From assembly GCA_036346375.1 (NCBI GenBank), contig CM070510.1:66126376-66190375 (forward strand): 64,000 bases of DNA, read 5' to 3'. The translations under genes were made by a program, and so were the position numbers. Every line of letters starts with the position of its first letter. The first letter of the stretch is position 1. The notes beneath the pieces were generated by a model that searched no databases, was not told the origin of the DNA, and saw nothing but the letters and a program-made list of their open reading frames with translations. Shown piece after piece: positions 11,444-22,650 of this stretch. Source of the stretch: Guadua angustifolia. Its lineage: Eukaryota > Streptophyta > Magnoliopsida > Poales > Poaceae.

Positions 11444-11620
11444 TTAGTATTAAACCGTGTGCCTAGATCCAAGTATTAAGCACGTAAGCAGGGTAGACTG
11501 TAGATCAAGGTAGGCTGGAGCTAGACTGGTTTTGGTGTTGAGATTCCAAATTTCCCCAGTACGTGACAATGTCAATTAGCTGTAAGACAACGCAATTAAG
11601 CACACCAGCGGCGCAGTCAA

Positions 11621-12258
11621 CGTCATGGCGGTCGTGCTCATTTCAGTTCTCTTGCAGCAATGCTGGTTTTGTTCCTGAGTCCAATCTCGGCGATGTGCAA
11701 TCGGATGCGCAGGATATTGGGCGACGATGCTTTAAGAATCAATTTAAAGCAGTCATGGCGGGCGGAACGGCGGCTGCTAGTGGCGATCGATTTAATGGTC
11801 GCAGCTATGGTGATCCACTTCATCCTGCTCGTGGTGGTCTTTGTCCCCCAAGATTTCAAGTTGGTGGTCATAGACGATATGGAGTCCGTGATCGCGTTCA
11901 AGATTTTGGGGGGCGCAATGATTCAAATAGCCGCAGTGTTCTTGGTAGTGGCGCCCAGAATGTTGGAAATCCAGGGGGCTGTCGGATTGTGGCGCCCAGA
12001 ATGTTGGAAATCCAGGGGGCTGCCGGATTGCTTACGCGGAGAAAATTTCTGATGATGTTTTCGCTAAGCAATTCAATGAAAAGGGGGAGAGCTCTGCGAT
12101 CCAGGCTGGTAGCAATCAAGGCTTCTCTTTTTTTCTTTTTTGTTTTGTTTAAGGGCTGTGTGCTTCTTGTTAAGCAAAGGCCAGAAGAAATTTTAAGGAC
12201 TTGTATCATCTTGATGTAATATTCTTGAAATTAATAAAATCTTCCTTCATCTAAAAAA
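11621..12258 (+). mobile_element. Retroposon with 13 bp target duplication
   Basis: A 638 bp insertion ends in '...ttaataaaatcttccttcatctaaaaaa' (AATAAA-like signal and short A tail) and is flanked by perfect direct repeats GCGGCGCAGTCAA at 11608-11620 and 12259-12271. This is diagnostic of target-primed reverse transcription. The interior keeps an open frame rich in Gly/Arg ending near 12219 and a local duplication of 'gcccagaatgttggaaatcc' (about 11952 and 11993). It could be a 5'-truncated LINE or a retrocopy of a cellular mRNA; no domain recognised. Confidence 0.75.
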
Positions 12259-12365
12259 GCGGCGCAGTCAATAGGTAGGCGCTGTCTTCTTTACTCGTCT
12301 TGGATTGTTTAATTTGAGGATGCACGTTAATTGAACGATTTTTCTGTCTAGTTTTGGCCCAAAAA

Positions 12366-12680
12366 AACTCTGTTTTGACAACGAGAACAACGGTAGTTGC
12401 TTGATAGGATTGATCGAAAACTCACTTGAGTTTAATAGATTGGGAGGCTTATGTCGAGAAACCTTACTACCGGGTGTAGTCCAGGGATTTCTCGAGAGAT
12501 CGAATACAACAAATAGAGAGACAAAGTATATGGAGGGACTGAGATTTCTTTATTGCTTTCTTTCTCTTGTGTACAATAAGGGGGGAACCCTCCTCTATTT
12601 ATAGCCTCCATCTAGGGTTTCAGCAAACGGGCCATTATGGGCTTTCGTGGGCTTTAGAGTTTCTTAACAGCCTGGTTCTG
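12366..12680 (-). promoter_or_regulatory. LTR-like promoter fragment (uncertain)
   Basis: Read on -, the block has a strong TATA box (CTATAAATAG, 12605-12596) followed by a leader with CT/GA-rich and 'ctcgagaaatccctgg' sequence resembling an LTR or TRIM. I could not find matching TG...CA termini or a target duplication, so this is tentative. Confidence 0.25.
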
Positions 12681-13160
12681 TCTGCACTTTTTATTTGTTT
12701 AATTATTCTGTTTTGCAATTAGAGACGAACAAATTATCGATTTCACTTGGAAATGGAAATTGGCTGAACTATATTGCTTTCAAGAAATATACTCTGGAAA
12801 TGAAGAGAATTAAGTACTACAGTATTCAGATAACTATGATTACCCTAGTTAGGTTAAGCTCTCTTCAACAACTAATGGCTTTCATTGTCCACTTAAATCA
12901 CTCCCTGACGAACAGTTCAGGCCTTCATCCAGATTAGTACTTTTTGCACTGCTGCATGCGTACGTGAATAACTGAACTTAAAAGACAACTTTGTATATAA
13001 TCAAGCAAAACTCTGAACATATATGTATGGCAAAGTTTACCCCTCTGTATTTGTTCTCTGTTTGTATGTACATCGTACATTGCCCTGATGAGCAAGTCGA
13101 TCAGCAAGATATACATGGTCTAATTAATAAGTTTCTCTTTCTTATTCGCATTCTTCGCTT

Positions 13161-13982
13161 CTAAATTGCAGGGGTCCGAATGTTGAGGAATGAAACCCTA
13201 GTCTGGACAATGCTCCTGAACACCTTCTCGCAGCCGCTCTCGCACTCAATGATTGACTGCTCCACCTCCTCCAACCTCTGCAGAGCCACCTCCGCCGTCT
13301 CTGGCGTGGTCTTCTTGGCGAAGGAAGTAAACGCCGCTGTCTTCCTGCAAGAAGACGCCGATGACGACATGGACGCGGCAGCCGAGAACACGGCCGCAGA
13401 AGCCATGGCGCTGGTAGCGGCCGCTTCCATGAGCGCACCGGCCATCTCGATCTCCTCGGCGTTGGCGCCAAGGCGAAGGCGATCACACTTGGCAGCGCCG
13501 GAGACGGCCGCGGCTAGGCGCGCGAGCTCCTTCTCGACCCTGCGCTGCGACCTGAAGGCGGACGCGAGCCTGGCGCCGTCTCCCCTCCGGAGCGCGGCCT
13601 GCGCGTCGGCGACGTCCTGCCTGAGCGCGAGGACGGTCTCCTGGAAGCCGCGGTGAGCGTCGGCGAGGAGGAGGAAGGCGTCGAGGAGGCGGTCGGCGGC
13701 GGCGGCGTTGGCTCGGCGGAGCGTGTCCTGCGGGTCCGGGAGGAGGAGGAGGTCGGCGAGGGCGGCGTGGAGGGAATGGATGTGGGCGAGGCCGGCGGAG
13801 AGGGAGGTACTGGGTTGCTGGAGCCAGGAGCGGACGGCGCCGATCTGGGCCTGGAGGTGGGAGAGGAGCGGGTGGGAGCGGCAGGGGAGGCTGATGGAGC
13901 GCACGTGGCACGGCGGAGTCCGTGGCTTGGGCCTCGCAGGGCTGAGGGGGAAGGAGATGGAGCGGCCAAAGCTGGGAGCCAT
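13161..13982 (-). CDS. DUF241/BPS1-like protein (cluster member 2)
   Basis: Single-exon gene, 273 residues. The N-terminus is the clade-specific 'MAPSFGRSISFPLSPARPKP' followed by 'HVRSISLPCRSHPLLSHL' and 'AVRSW'; the C-terminus is 'EEVEQSIIECESGCEKVFRS' then 'VQTRVSFLNI'. The middle is Ala/Arg/Leu-rich helical sequence with 'RRGDGARLASAFRSQRRVEKELARL'. Cytosolic or membrane-peripheral location is plausible, since no signal peptide is seen. The start Met is the first residue of the conserved motif shared by members 2-4. A GAA-repeat leader (13983-14023) lies immediately upstream, a TATA-like TATATAT about 112 bp upstream, and the shared 16 bp motif about 204 bp upstream. Closest relatives are members 3 and 4, suggesting tandem duplication. 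Biochemical role unknown. Confidence 0.9.
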   Translation of the reverse strand: MAPSFGRSISFPLSPARPKPRTPPCHVRSISLPCRSHPLLSHLQAQIGAVRSWLQQPSTSLSAGLAHIHSLHAALADLLLLPDPQDTLRRANAAAADRLLDAFLLLADAHRGFQETVLALRQDVADAQAALRRGDGARLASAFRSQRRVEKELARLAAAVSGAAKCDRLRLGANAEEIEMAGALMEAAATSAMASAAVFSAAASMSSSASSCRKTAAFTSFAKKTTPETAEVALQRLEEVEQSIIECESGCEKVFRSIVQTRVSFLNIRTPAI

Positions 13983-14023
13983 TTCTTCTTCTTCTTCTTC
14001 TTCTTCTTCTTCTTCTTCTTCTT
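13983..14023 (-). repeat. (GAA)n microsatellite in the 5' leader of DUF241 gene 2
   Basis: About 13 units of TTC on + (GAA on -) directly abut the start codon. Such leaders are common in plant 5' UTRs and vary in length between accessions. Confidence 0.85.
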
Positions 14024-14093
14024 GGTTGGTAGCTAGCTAGACGGTATGTGTGTATATGTCTCTAGTGTTTGTTGGAGATGGGAGGAGACGTGC

Positions 14094-14100
14094 ATATATA
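14094..14100 (-). promoter_or_regulatory. Candidate TATA element of DUF241 gene 2
   Basis: TATATAT read on -, about 112 bp upstream of the ATG at 13982. Confidence 0.4.
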
Positions 14101-14185
14101 TGCAAGGAGCTAGGCTTGGCAAGTGGTGGTTGCACGTGTGGGGTGGGTAGCATCAGCAGCAATTCAGCATGCAGATCTAGAGGGA

Positions 14186-14201
14186 GACATGATCCGCGAG
14201 G
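14186..14201. promoter_or_regulatory. Shared motif GACATGATCCGCGAGG, copy 1
   Basis: Exact 16-mer also present at 25776-25791 and, with small changes, at 20183, 22635 and 28391. It lies 204 bp upstream of the DUF241 gene 2 start. In the gene's orientation it reads CCTCGCGGATCATGTC. Not a motif I recognise; candidate cis-element. Confidence 0.5.
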
Positions 14202-14481
14202 AGAGGTAGCTTAGCTTAATTCTCTAGCAGTCAAGCTATATAGCAGCAGCAGGTAGCTAGAGCTAGCCTTCCCTGCACTGCATGTATGCATATATATGCT
14301 TTGGTGTGAATGTGATCATGTAGTTCTTGTGCGAATGTTAGGAGAGGTGTTGGACATGGACGCACGGGAACGGCCGGGGATGGGTTGACTACGTACGATG
14401 GATCGATAGATCACCGATCGAGGCCAGCGACAACGAGGATCGATCGCACATGCGGCCGGGTGGGATGCGTCGATCTGCATG

Positions 14482-14483
<2 letters not shown>

Positions 14484-14535
<52 letters not shown>
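14484..14535. repeat. (TA)n microsatellite
   Basis: About 26 TA units, about 0.5 kb upstream of DUF241 gene 2. Confidence 0.95.
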
Positions 14536-14540
<5 letters not shown>

Positions 14541-15164
14541 CGGCCGGCCGCGCGCAGCTAGCAATCATGCGTCTCATATCAAAATGCACGCACACGTACG
14601 TACGTACTCGTGTGCGTGCGTGTCTGTCTGTCCCTTACAGCTTAACTTGGGAAACATCAGATTCCAAATGTTTGATGCTATCGATCCCATGCATGTGCAA
14701 TTATAGGCGATCCAGGTACGGCGCACGGTCGTCGTTGATCGGCTGTCATCGTGTACATCTTAGCTAGCTAGCTAGCTGCTTAGTCACCCTTCGGTCGTTC
14801 AATGGAATGGCTGCATGCATGATGGGCTGGCAGGTTTCGATCAGCTTCACCAACTTGCATGATGGAATTATTGGCCAGGTTCTTCCCGCCTTCTAGCTAG
14901 CTGCATGCAATATTTATTCGGGTCGGGACCGGACTCCCCTTCATAATACAACCAAGCCGCCCACGAGCTCCAAATTTCCTACCTTTGAGAAATAAGATCG
15001 ATATCTAGCTAGCTACGTACGTACGCGGCAGCCATCTGCAGTTATATTAGCAGCTAAACTTGCAAATGATTAATTTTGGGCTGGGGATATGTAGTTGCTT
15101 CATGCATTTCTAATTTCCCAATTAATTATCGCGCTAGCTAAGCTAAGCTTGGAATAATATTGTG

Positions 15165-16712
15165 GATACACATATTTTCATTTTCCCGGCGGCCGTAAAA
15201 CAATTCCCCTGTAGGTACCTAGGTCTCCCTCTACGCCCGACAAAGCTCAAAAGGGCCGACCTCCAGCCCCTGATTGACAAGGCGCGCTCACGCCTCGCAG
15301 GTTGGAAAGGGAAGCTGCTATCTAGGGCCGCGCGTTTGACGCTGCTAAACTCAGTGTTGACGTCTCTTGCTGTATATCATCTGACAGTATATCCTCTCAG
15401 CAGATGGGTCACGAAGAGACTTGACAGAATCCGGCGCAGTTTCCTCTGGAAAGGCGAACAGGAATGCAATGGGGGTCACTGTCTGGTGAATTGGAATAAA
15501 ATATGCAGGCCAAAGACGCTGGGGGTTTAGGGGTAAAAGACTTGGACAGATTTGGTCGAGCGCTTCGAGTTCGTTGGCTGTGGTACGCTTCGAAGGACCG
15601 AAATAGGTCTTGGTCCGGCTCGCCGCTTCCTGTATCCGCTTCAGACCGAGGTTTCTTCACCGCGAGCACTATCATCAATATAGGTAATGGCGAGACGGCG
15701 GAATTCTGGGAGTCAAGATGGCTGCATGGAAAATCTCCAGCAGAGTTGGCTCCCTCTTGCTACAGTATGGTTCGAAGAAGATCAGGCAAGGTTAAGGCCC
15801 TGCTAACATCCGGGAATTGGATGAGACCTTTGCGCCGGATTACAAATGAAGTGCAACTGCAGGAGTTCTTCCATCTCTGGCATGCACTGCAACAGGTTCA
15901 ACTACAACCACATTCGGAAGATCAGACCATATGGAGGTGGACGTCTTCTGGGGAGTATTCAGCAAATTCGGCATACAGGACTCAGTTCATAGGGGCCACC
16001 CAGGATCACAGCTACAAGATGATTTGGTTCGCGCCCGCGGAGGGGAAATGTAGGTTTTTCGCTTGGCTCTTCATCCTGGACAGGATTCTTACAGCGGACA
16101 GGTTAGCCTTCAGGGGATGGCCTCATTCAACCACATGCGTCCTATGTGGATCAGATGAAGAAACCGCATCCCACCTGCTGCTAACGTGTCCCTTTGCAAG
16201 GCAGGTATGGATGAGGGTCCTTCGCCTTTTTCAAGCAAACCTGTGTGCCCCACAGCCTTTCATGGATGAACCGGGGAATTCCTCTTGGTGGAGGAGCACT
16301 CGTCTCACTGTGACCTCGGCCAAGCGAAAAGAGTTTGATGGATTGGTTATGTACGGCCTGTGGAATTTGTGGAAGGAGAGAAACTGTAGGATATTTCGAA
16401 ATAGCTACAGCACGGTGCAGCAGGTGGCTCAAGTAATCACCACAAACGTCCGAAACCGATCGGCGGCCCTCGAGATGCTTTAATTTCTAGCCTCCTGTTC
16501 TTTTCGTCGCGAAGCTCAAAGTTGTCGTAGATTAACGATGTAATTTTCTGGTGGCGTTGTCGTCTTTATGTCGTCGGTGTTTTCCCCATGTCACCCTTTC
16601 TCGCCTTTTTCTGTCTCGGTCAACCGCGAGGTTGCTCCGCTATGTAAACACTATGTCTATTTCCCTCCTTAATGCATTTGGCAGAGCTCCTGCCTTTTCA
16701 TTAAAAAAAAAA
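15165..16712 (+). pseudogene. 5'-truncated LINE: reverse-transcriptase C-terminus plus zf-RVT
   Basis: The frame starts inside the thumb/C-terminal part of a plant L1-type reverse transcriptase ('PCRYLGLPLRPTKL', 'GWKGKLLSRAARLTLLNSVL', 'RIRRSFLWKG'). It continues, after one frame change, into the 'GGLGVKDLDRFGRALRVRW' block and the zinc-binding zf-RVT domain ('CVLCGSDEETASHLLLTCPF'), ending at TAA near 16481. The 3' UTR ends in 'gcagagctcctgcc' and a 10 bp A tail (16703-16712). Near 15528 a G run appears one base short, splitting the frame. Endonuclease and RT core are absent, as expected for 5' truncation. I found no clear target duplication. Confidence 0.85.
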
Positions 16713-17759
16713 GAGTGTATACATGTTTGATCTGCATATATGTATATTCATTTCTGTGTTGTTACGAGGTTCAACAGAAAGAGGAAATAATTAAATTCAT
16801 ACATTACATTCAATTTCCGTACGTTACCTCGAACGTTGTTCGTCGGCTTTTTATTAGGTCATGAACAACCACGGAAACAACATTAGTTTTAGGCTTGATT
16901 CTAAAAATACATACATGTACAGCATGCATTATGTTGTGTTAATACACAGTAATGTGAATATATATAAGTATGGCGACAAAAGACAGTACGTGCACATGCA
17001 TGCGATCAACGGATCGATGGTAGAGCTAGCTAGCTTAGCTGCAGAAAGACATTAAATTGAAAATCCAATCTGTACATGTTCATATGTTTAATCTAGTTCT
17101 CCCATCGAAAGATCATCAGATATATGCAATTATGTGAGCGGCAGATGCATGATTGTATATATGATAGTCACAATGCCGCACGTACGAAAGGGTTGTCGTC
17201 CTCCAATCCTCGCTTAATTAGTTAGGGTTCTCCTCTCCTACCATACCGGCCGTCTGGTAGCAGCTAGGTTGAGTTTGTTTGTGCACGCATGCATGCGTTT
17301 ATTTAGGTTTTTCAGCTACCATCCAGATCGATCAAGAGATTTCCTAGAACATATAAAGAGAGGTTATGCAGCAGAATTATTGAATCAAATAATGCCGGCT
17401 GGCCTACCTGCTGCGCTGATCCAATCGTAGGGATCCCTTCAGGAATCAATCGTGCTTAATTACTTCATACCTAGATAGCTAGGTGCTGCGCGCATTAGTC
17501 ATGTCTCCATAAATGTTATTACTAGAGGCCGGGCATCTAGCAATTGGATAAGCATGAAGATTATGAAAGGTACCTAGAGAGAGCTAACCACCAAATTCCA
17601 GAAAAGGGATTTGATTCTATGACAATTTTGCACGAAGGGGACAGACAATCAATACTAGTTGACCAACCTAATTTAGACCCCTTTTATTGTGGTTTAGTTT
17701 GAGTACCGTGCAAATTTCATTGGAACAATGGAGGAAACAGCTTGATAAATGGGGTTTTT
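16713..17759. other. Intergenic, no gene recognised
   Basis: AT-rich sequence between two LINE remnants with many TA/GCATGC-type short repeats. No supported gene. Confidence 0.45.
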
Positions 17760-18350
17760 TAGTTCTTCTATGCTTTTCTTTTGTTTGGAGATGGATAGTG
17801 CATGGGGAATACTCCACAAAGACAAACTTATAAGGCGCAATTCAATGATCACAACTACAACACTATATGGGGAGCCAACAAAGAAAACATGTGTAAATTT
17901 TTTGCTTGGCTATTCATTCAAGGTAGAATCCTCACTGCAGATAACTTAGCCATTAGAGGTTGGCCGAATAGTCACATGTATCTAATGTGTAGTTCAAACC
18001 CTAAATCAACAACACATTTGATGATGTTTTGCCCATTACTGAGGCAAATTTGGTCCAAGATCTTCACGTGGTTACACATGAACACACTCTTGCCAACTTT
18101 GGAATCGGGTGCCAGTACATGGTGGGAATCTATCTGTGATTGCTTCAGAAAACAACACCGCAAAGAGGTTGATGGAATTCTCATTTACATCTTTTGGAAC
18201 CTGTGGAAGCAAAGAAACAGTAGAATTTTTAGCAAGGTGTATCACAGCATGCAATCTGTTCTCAACCTCATCACTCAAGATGTTCGAAACCAAAGGTTTG
18301 CGCTGAAGAAAAGTGCAAATCGGGATGCCAGTTGTCCACTTGATCACTAA
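17760..18350 (+). pseudogene. LINE zf-RVT fragment (decayed)
   Basis: A second, more diverged L1-type fragment. After 'WRWIVHGEYSTKT' the frame changes and continues 'YKAQFNDHNYNTIWGANKENMCKFFAWLF', 'GRILTADNLAIRGWP' and a zf-RVT segment 'MYLMCSSNPKSTTHLMMFC'. Comparison with the LINE at 15165 (TTCVLCGS...) shows the first zinc-binding Cys is replaced by Tyr. It ends in '...IFWNLWKQRNSRIF' and a stop at 18348-18350. No poly-A end is visible, so it is truncated on both sides. Confidence 0.78.
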
Positions 18351-19124
18351 GCTTGTACATAGGTCTTCCACTTCGTGGTCACTGGCGGCAGCCGCGCGGC
18401 ATATATAGTTTCCATCGAGATCATATGCGTGGTTTTTGCAGCTGTGGCGTGGCTTCCGGCGACAGTGCTGCATCGGCCTGGGAGTAGGGAGGGTGGACGA
18501 ATCTTGTAGTAACATGGACGATGGAGATCATATAGTGCATTATGCGTGCACCTGTGGTAAGCTGTTCTACTGGATTATTCTGGATAGCCGGCCATGCCAT
18601 TGATTTGAATATCAAGGAAGGGAGGACTGCCATTGGCAGAAGTACAGAGTTTCGTCATTTCGCAAACTCCGGTCTAGATCTAGATCAGGTAATGCACGAT
18701 TTAATTAATTTCAGTATAGTAAAAGGTTTTTTTATTAAAAGTAGCTTAATTTGTAAATTAACTCCCTGTAAATTTGTATACATGCATGATGCATGGATGG
18801 ATTTAAGAACTAAACTACTGTGATACGATGCACTTCAAATTCGTCGACATATTGTTCGTAGGTAGGAAAACGTACAGGGTTATTTAATTTATCAAACAAT
18901 CAGTCATTAGAGTCGATTTCGGCTTGCAACTAAACACAAATCGTGGAATCTGTTACTGTATATAGACGAAGAGGAAATTAATTAAGGAGCACGCACGGAG
19001 TAGATCATGCACAGAAGTACGTACGTACGAACGAACGCTCGCTTTGATTCGTTCTTTCAATTGGTATGTACACTTGTGATTGGACGTACGTTTATATACG
19101 TCAGAAAGTGCAAGAAGTAGCTAG
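18351..19124. other. Intergenic, no gene recognised
   Basis: No domain-bearing ORF. Presumably holds the 3' flank of DUF241 gene 3. Confidence 0.4.
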
Positions 19125-20006
19125 CTAGAGTAGTGCGTAGGATGTTTGGGTGGTTTGGATGTTGAGGAGAGCGACCCTGGTGTGGAGGATGCTCCTGAAC
19201 ACCTTGTCGCTCCCGGCCTCCATCTCCGCAATGCATTCCTCCAGCTCCTCCAACCTCTCCAATGCCACCATCTCCTTCTCCTCCTCGGAAGCGGCCGATT
19301 TGTTCTTCTTCACCAGAGAGATCAGTAGTGATGAGGCTGCCGTCTTCTTCGAGGAGGAAGACGCGGCCGCCGTGGTCGCGGCTGCTGACATGGACTCGAC
19401 GGCAGAGAACACGGCAGCGGACGCTGACGCGACGGCGGCCACCGCCTCGGCGAGAACAACGGACACCTCGACCTCCGCCGCGCTGGCCGCTGAGCCCACC
19501 AGAGCTGGCCACTTGGCGGCGCCCCGCACGGACGTGGCGAGCTTGGCGAGGTCCTTCTCGGCGTGGCGCTGGGACCTCATGGCGGAGGAGAGCCTCGCGG
19601 CGTCGCGCCTCCGGAGCGCGGCCTGGACCTCGGACACGTGGCCCTTGAGGTCGAAGAGGGCCTCCTGGAAGGCGCCGTGCGCGTCAGCGAGGACGAGGAA
19701 GCCGTCGAGGAGGCAGCCGGCGGTGGCGGAGCCGCCCTGCAGGGCGGCCCTAACTTCAGGGAGGAGGAGGAGCTCGGCGAGCGCGGGGTGGAGCGCGTCG
19801 AGGTGGGCGAGGCCGGAGGCGGGGGAGGTGGGGTCGGCCACCCAGGAGCGGACGGCCCGGATCTGGGACTGGAGGTGGGAGAGGAGTGGATGGGAGCGGC
19901 AGGGGAGGCTGATGGAGCGGACGTGGTAGGCCGCGGACGGCGTGGAGGGCTTGGACCTGGCCGGGCTGAGGGGGAAGGAGATGGAGCGGCCAAACGTAGG
20001 CGCCAT
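19125..20006 (-). CDS. DUF241/BPS1-like protein (cluster member 3)
   Basis: Single-exon gene, 293 residues. It begins 'MAPTFGRSISFPLSPARSKP', then 'HVRSISLPCRSHPLLSHL' and 'IRAVRSW'. The middle has 'RRRDAARLSSAMRSQRHAEKDLAKL' and an Ala/Ser-rich stretch before 'SLVKKNKSAASEEEKE'. The C-terminal signature is 'LEELEECIAEMEAGSDKVFRS', 'LHTRVALLNIQTTQ'. The Met chosen opens the motif shared with members 2 and 4. TATA-like TTATATA lies about 106 bp upstream and the shared motif (GACAGGATCCGCGAGG) about 177 bp upstream, the same geometry as member 2. First 20 residues are nearly identical to member 2, supporting tandem duplication. No known catalytic residues; function unknown beyond family membership. 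Confidence 0.9.
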   Translation of the reverse strand: MAPTFGRSISFPLSPARSKPSTPSAAYHVRSISLPCRSHPLLSHLQSQIRAVRSWVADPTSPASGLAHLDALHPALAELLLLPEVRAALQGGSATAGCLLDGFLVLADAHGAFQEALFDLKGHVSEVQAALRRRDAARLSSAMRSQRHAEKDLAKLATSVRGAAKWPALVGSAASAAEVEVSVVLAEAVAAVASASAAVFSAVESMSAAATTAAASSSSKKTAASSLLISLVKKNKSAASEEEKEMVALERLEELEECIAEMEAGSDKVFRSILHTRVALLNIQTTQTSYALL

Positions 20007-20111
20007 TGCTGATTGGTGGATCTCTTGTAATATATATCAACTGAGATCGAGTGCTTGCGGATGAGAGACTGTGATGTGGTGAGGAGAGGAAGAGCCGAAC
20101 AGGGGGGTGGG

Positions 20112-20118
20112 TATATAA
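20112..20118 (-). promoter_or_regulatory. Candidate TATA element of DUF241 gene 3
   Basis: TTATATA on -, about 106 bp upstream of the ATG at 20006. Confidence 0.45.
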
Positions 20119-20182
20119 GGAGGAGCGCCACGCCGGCCATGGGAGGGAGGGGGGTGCATGTGTTGGTGGTGGCCGGGAGGGA

Positions 20183-20198
20183 GACAGGATCCGCGAGG
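20183..20198. promoter_or_regulatory. Shared motif copy 2 (GACAGGATCCGCGAGG)
   Basis: One mismatch to the 16-mer at 14186 and 25776. It sits 177 bp upstream of the DUF241 gene 3 start, close to the 204 bp spacing seen for gene 2. Confidence 0.5.
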
Positions 20199-20654
20199 GG
20201 TGGGGGGACGCGTGGAAACATGCAAGTGGCGAGCAGGCATGCGACCGCGTGGGGGACGGGCGTGCAGTGGGGGCTAGCTGTTACACGTGGAGTTTGATGC
20301 AGGCCGGCCATGTCGCGGTGGCGCACGCACGACCTTCGATTCGTCGGAGAGCGAATAATAATCCCTACAGTAATTAGATAGACAGACGGAGGGAGATGCG
20401 GATCAGGATCGAGATCCGCGTGGTGGTGCCGGAAGATGCCGCGCCTCCCTCCCTCTCTCGCGGGTGGGTACGTAGGAGTAACTAGTACGTATTTGCTTGC
20501 ATGTTACACGTACGTATGGTTGTTGAAGTTGCTTGCATGTTACACGGACAAATGCATACATTTGTTTTGAAACGTACGTACGACGATGCCATTCATAACA
20601 TTATAATTTTATAAGAAGGTTTTAAATATATATATATCTATACCAATTCTAATT

Positions 20655-21111
20655 CAAAAACGTGTGGAGAAAGATGCTTTTACTGCTAAAGAAGTGGAGC
20701 CCTTTGTTTGCAGGGGAGATGAATGCCAAAATAGCGCGGTTCTGTGACTATTTGGACTTCAATTTACGTGCGCCGTTGGCTTTGGAGTTCTGACAGCAGA
20801 AGTATTGGTGGAAGTTTTTGGCGATTGCATTGGAGTCTGGATGGAAACCAACATCTCGTTCACCAGAAAAGAAGTTTTCTGTGTTCTCTGGAGTTGCTGC
20901 TCGGTTTTAGCTCTTTGTGTTTTGCTGTTAAGTTTAGTTGGAGTAATCAGAAACTTGATGGTTATGGCATTAGTTGGGTGAGTGGTGGTAGTAGGCCGGG
21001 TATGGCTGTTGGCCTGGGTGTGGTTTTGAAATGATGACACTCTAAATGTTTGTTTTTCCAGTTTCTTAAATGGAACTGGGACATCTCGTGATGTTCTTTT
21101 GATCTAAAAAA
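20655..21111 (+). mobile_element. Retroposon with 14 bp target duplication
   Basis: A 457 bp insertion ending '...gttcttttgatctaaaaaa' is flanked by perfect repeats TACCAATTCTAATT at 20641-20654 and 21112-21125. The tail 'atctaaaaaa' is the same as in the retroposon at 11621-12258. No recognised protein domain. Confidence 0.75.
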
Positions 21112-21125
21112 TACCAATTCTAATT

Positions 21126-22634
21126 AAGAGTGGGTGGTGGTACGTCCATTCTCCACTCTCACCCCGACACGTGTGCGCATCCACATGACTGAGTGGAAAA
21201 CGGGCAATAACCACCCGATAAATTATATTGGATCGTCCCGTCGCAAATTGTTGGCCTGGCAAAACTGTAATTTAGAAAGGACTAGAAATTTTCCCAGATA
21301 ACTTGTTTTTTGCGTGACTAATAACACGACTAGTCACGGACAGGCTAACGAAGCATCATATCAACTGAATTGATTAATGCCTACTAGTAGGCGTATATAT
21401 ACTCCATTAATTAACCCGAACTGATTACACTTCCAAATAACGATAAGATGAGTAGTGAGCCATCAGCAAATAGCTGCGAGCATGCATGCATGACTGCGTG
21501 CGCTACCTGTGAATATAACTAAAATTGAAGGACCACGTACACATGGCATTCACGATTCGATCGATATTGTTGTCGCCAGATTTCTTTTCTGCCACTGTCA
21601 ACTCCTTATGTACAGTACCGGTATTACTTACTGGCTGGTACTAATTAAGATTGCTAATTAATCTTATTACAGGCTTAGCTAATTAACAAGCTCGAATCTC
21701 GAGGGGAACACTCCACATGGGTGCGGTAAGTAGGTATATAGCCACTAAAACTATCATTAATTAAGCTGACACACCGTATGTACGTACAGTAGTGGAGTAT
21801 TATAATTATTTACTGTGCGTTATGCGTGTGTGCTTTCCAAAGCCAAACAGATGCGCTCTGCTACTGCATCTGGCTGATCAGGTTAATTATATATTAATCT
21901 TACCGAAACACGCAAGATCTGAATCGGCATGCACGCGCTCGTCGATCTTAGCCATGCACGCCTGAAGCAGATCACGACACCAACCATTGCTCCACCCATG
22001 AGTGCATGCATGATTCTCGCTAATGGGGTGCGCTAATTACCCTGAGGGCGTTTGCGTACGTACAGAAATGACACATCGATCCATTGGCTATGCAGAACAC
22101 TGGGCCGACAAAGGCAGTACACATGCATGCATCATATCTCTATGTGCGTATATGGGCAATGAGCTGAGCTAGGAACAGCATGCATGTCGAAAGAATTTTG
22201 TCCCGAGTACGTACGTGTTGGTGGATAGATGCATGTTGTTGGTACCGTTTAGGACGGGAATTAATATCCCTAGCTTTTTGTCTTTGCAAATAGCCGGGGG
22301 CGGATCCAGCATGTAAGCATTGGCCGGCCGGGATATATGCATGACTTCAATGACACTTATAAAGAGGCAGGCCCCGACCGTCCTCTGTTGGGTCGGCCAG
22401 TAGTGCTGGCGTCGGCAACAACAATTAGCTAGCAGTAAGGTTCCCTTTGGCCGCATTGATCCATGGATGGATCGATGGTTGATATATAAGATGTAGCTAG
22501 GATCGATTGACTAGGTACGTGCGATCTCCGCAGGCAGCATTTGCAAATTAATAGTACTAGCTAGCATATATTCATTCGTGCTGCATGTCGTCGCTGCAGG
22601 ACACGCACGCGTCGGCGCGTGTGCGGCCGATGCC
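21126..22634. other. Intergenic, no gene recognised
   Basis: Many GCATGC, TAGCTAGC and ACGTACGT short palindromes and AT-rich stretches. No gene or bounded repeat supported. Confidence 0.4.
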
Positions 22635-22650
22635 CGACATGATCCGCGGC
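22635..22650. promoter_or_regulatory. Shared motif copy 3 (CGACATGATCCGCGGC)
   Basis: Matches GACATGATCCGCG exactly (13 bp). It lies between DUF241 genes 3 and 4, with no gene immediately downstream in either orientation. Confidence 0.4.

Noticed and set aside
11563..12219. 218-codon ORF in the 11.6 kb retroposon as a host gene
   Set aside because: It starts outside the insertion, crosses the target duplication and contains no recognisable domain; the frame is a by-product of the retroposed sequence.
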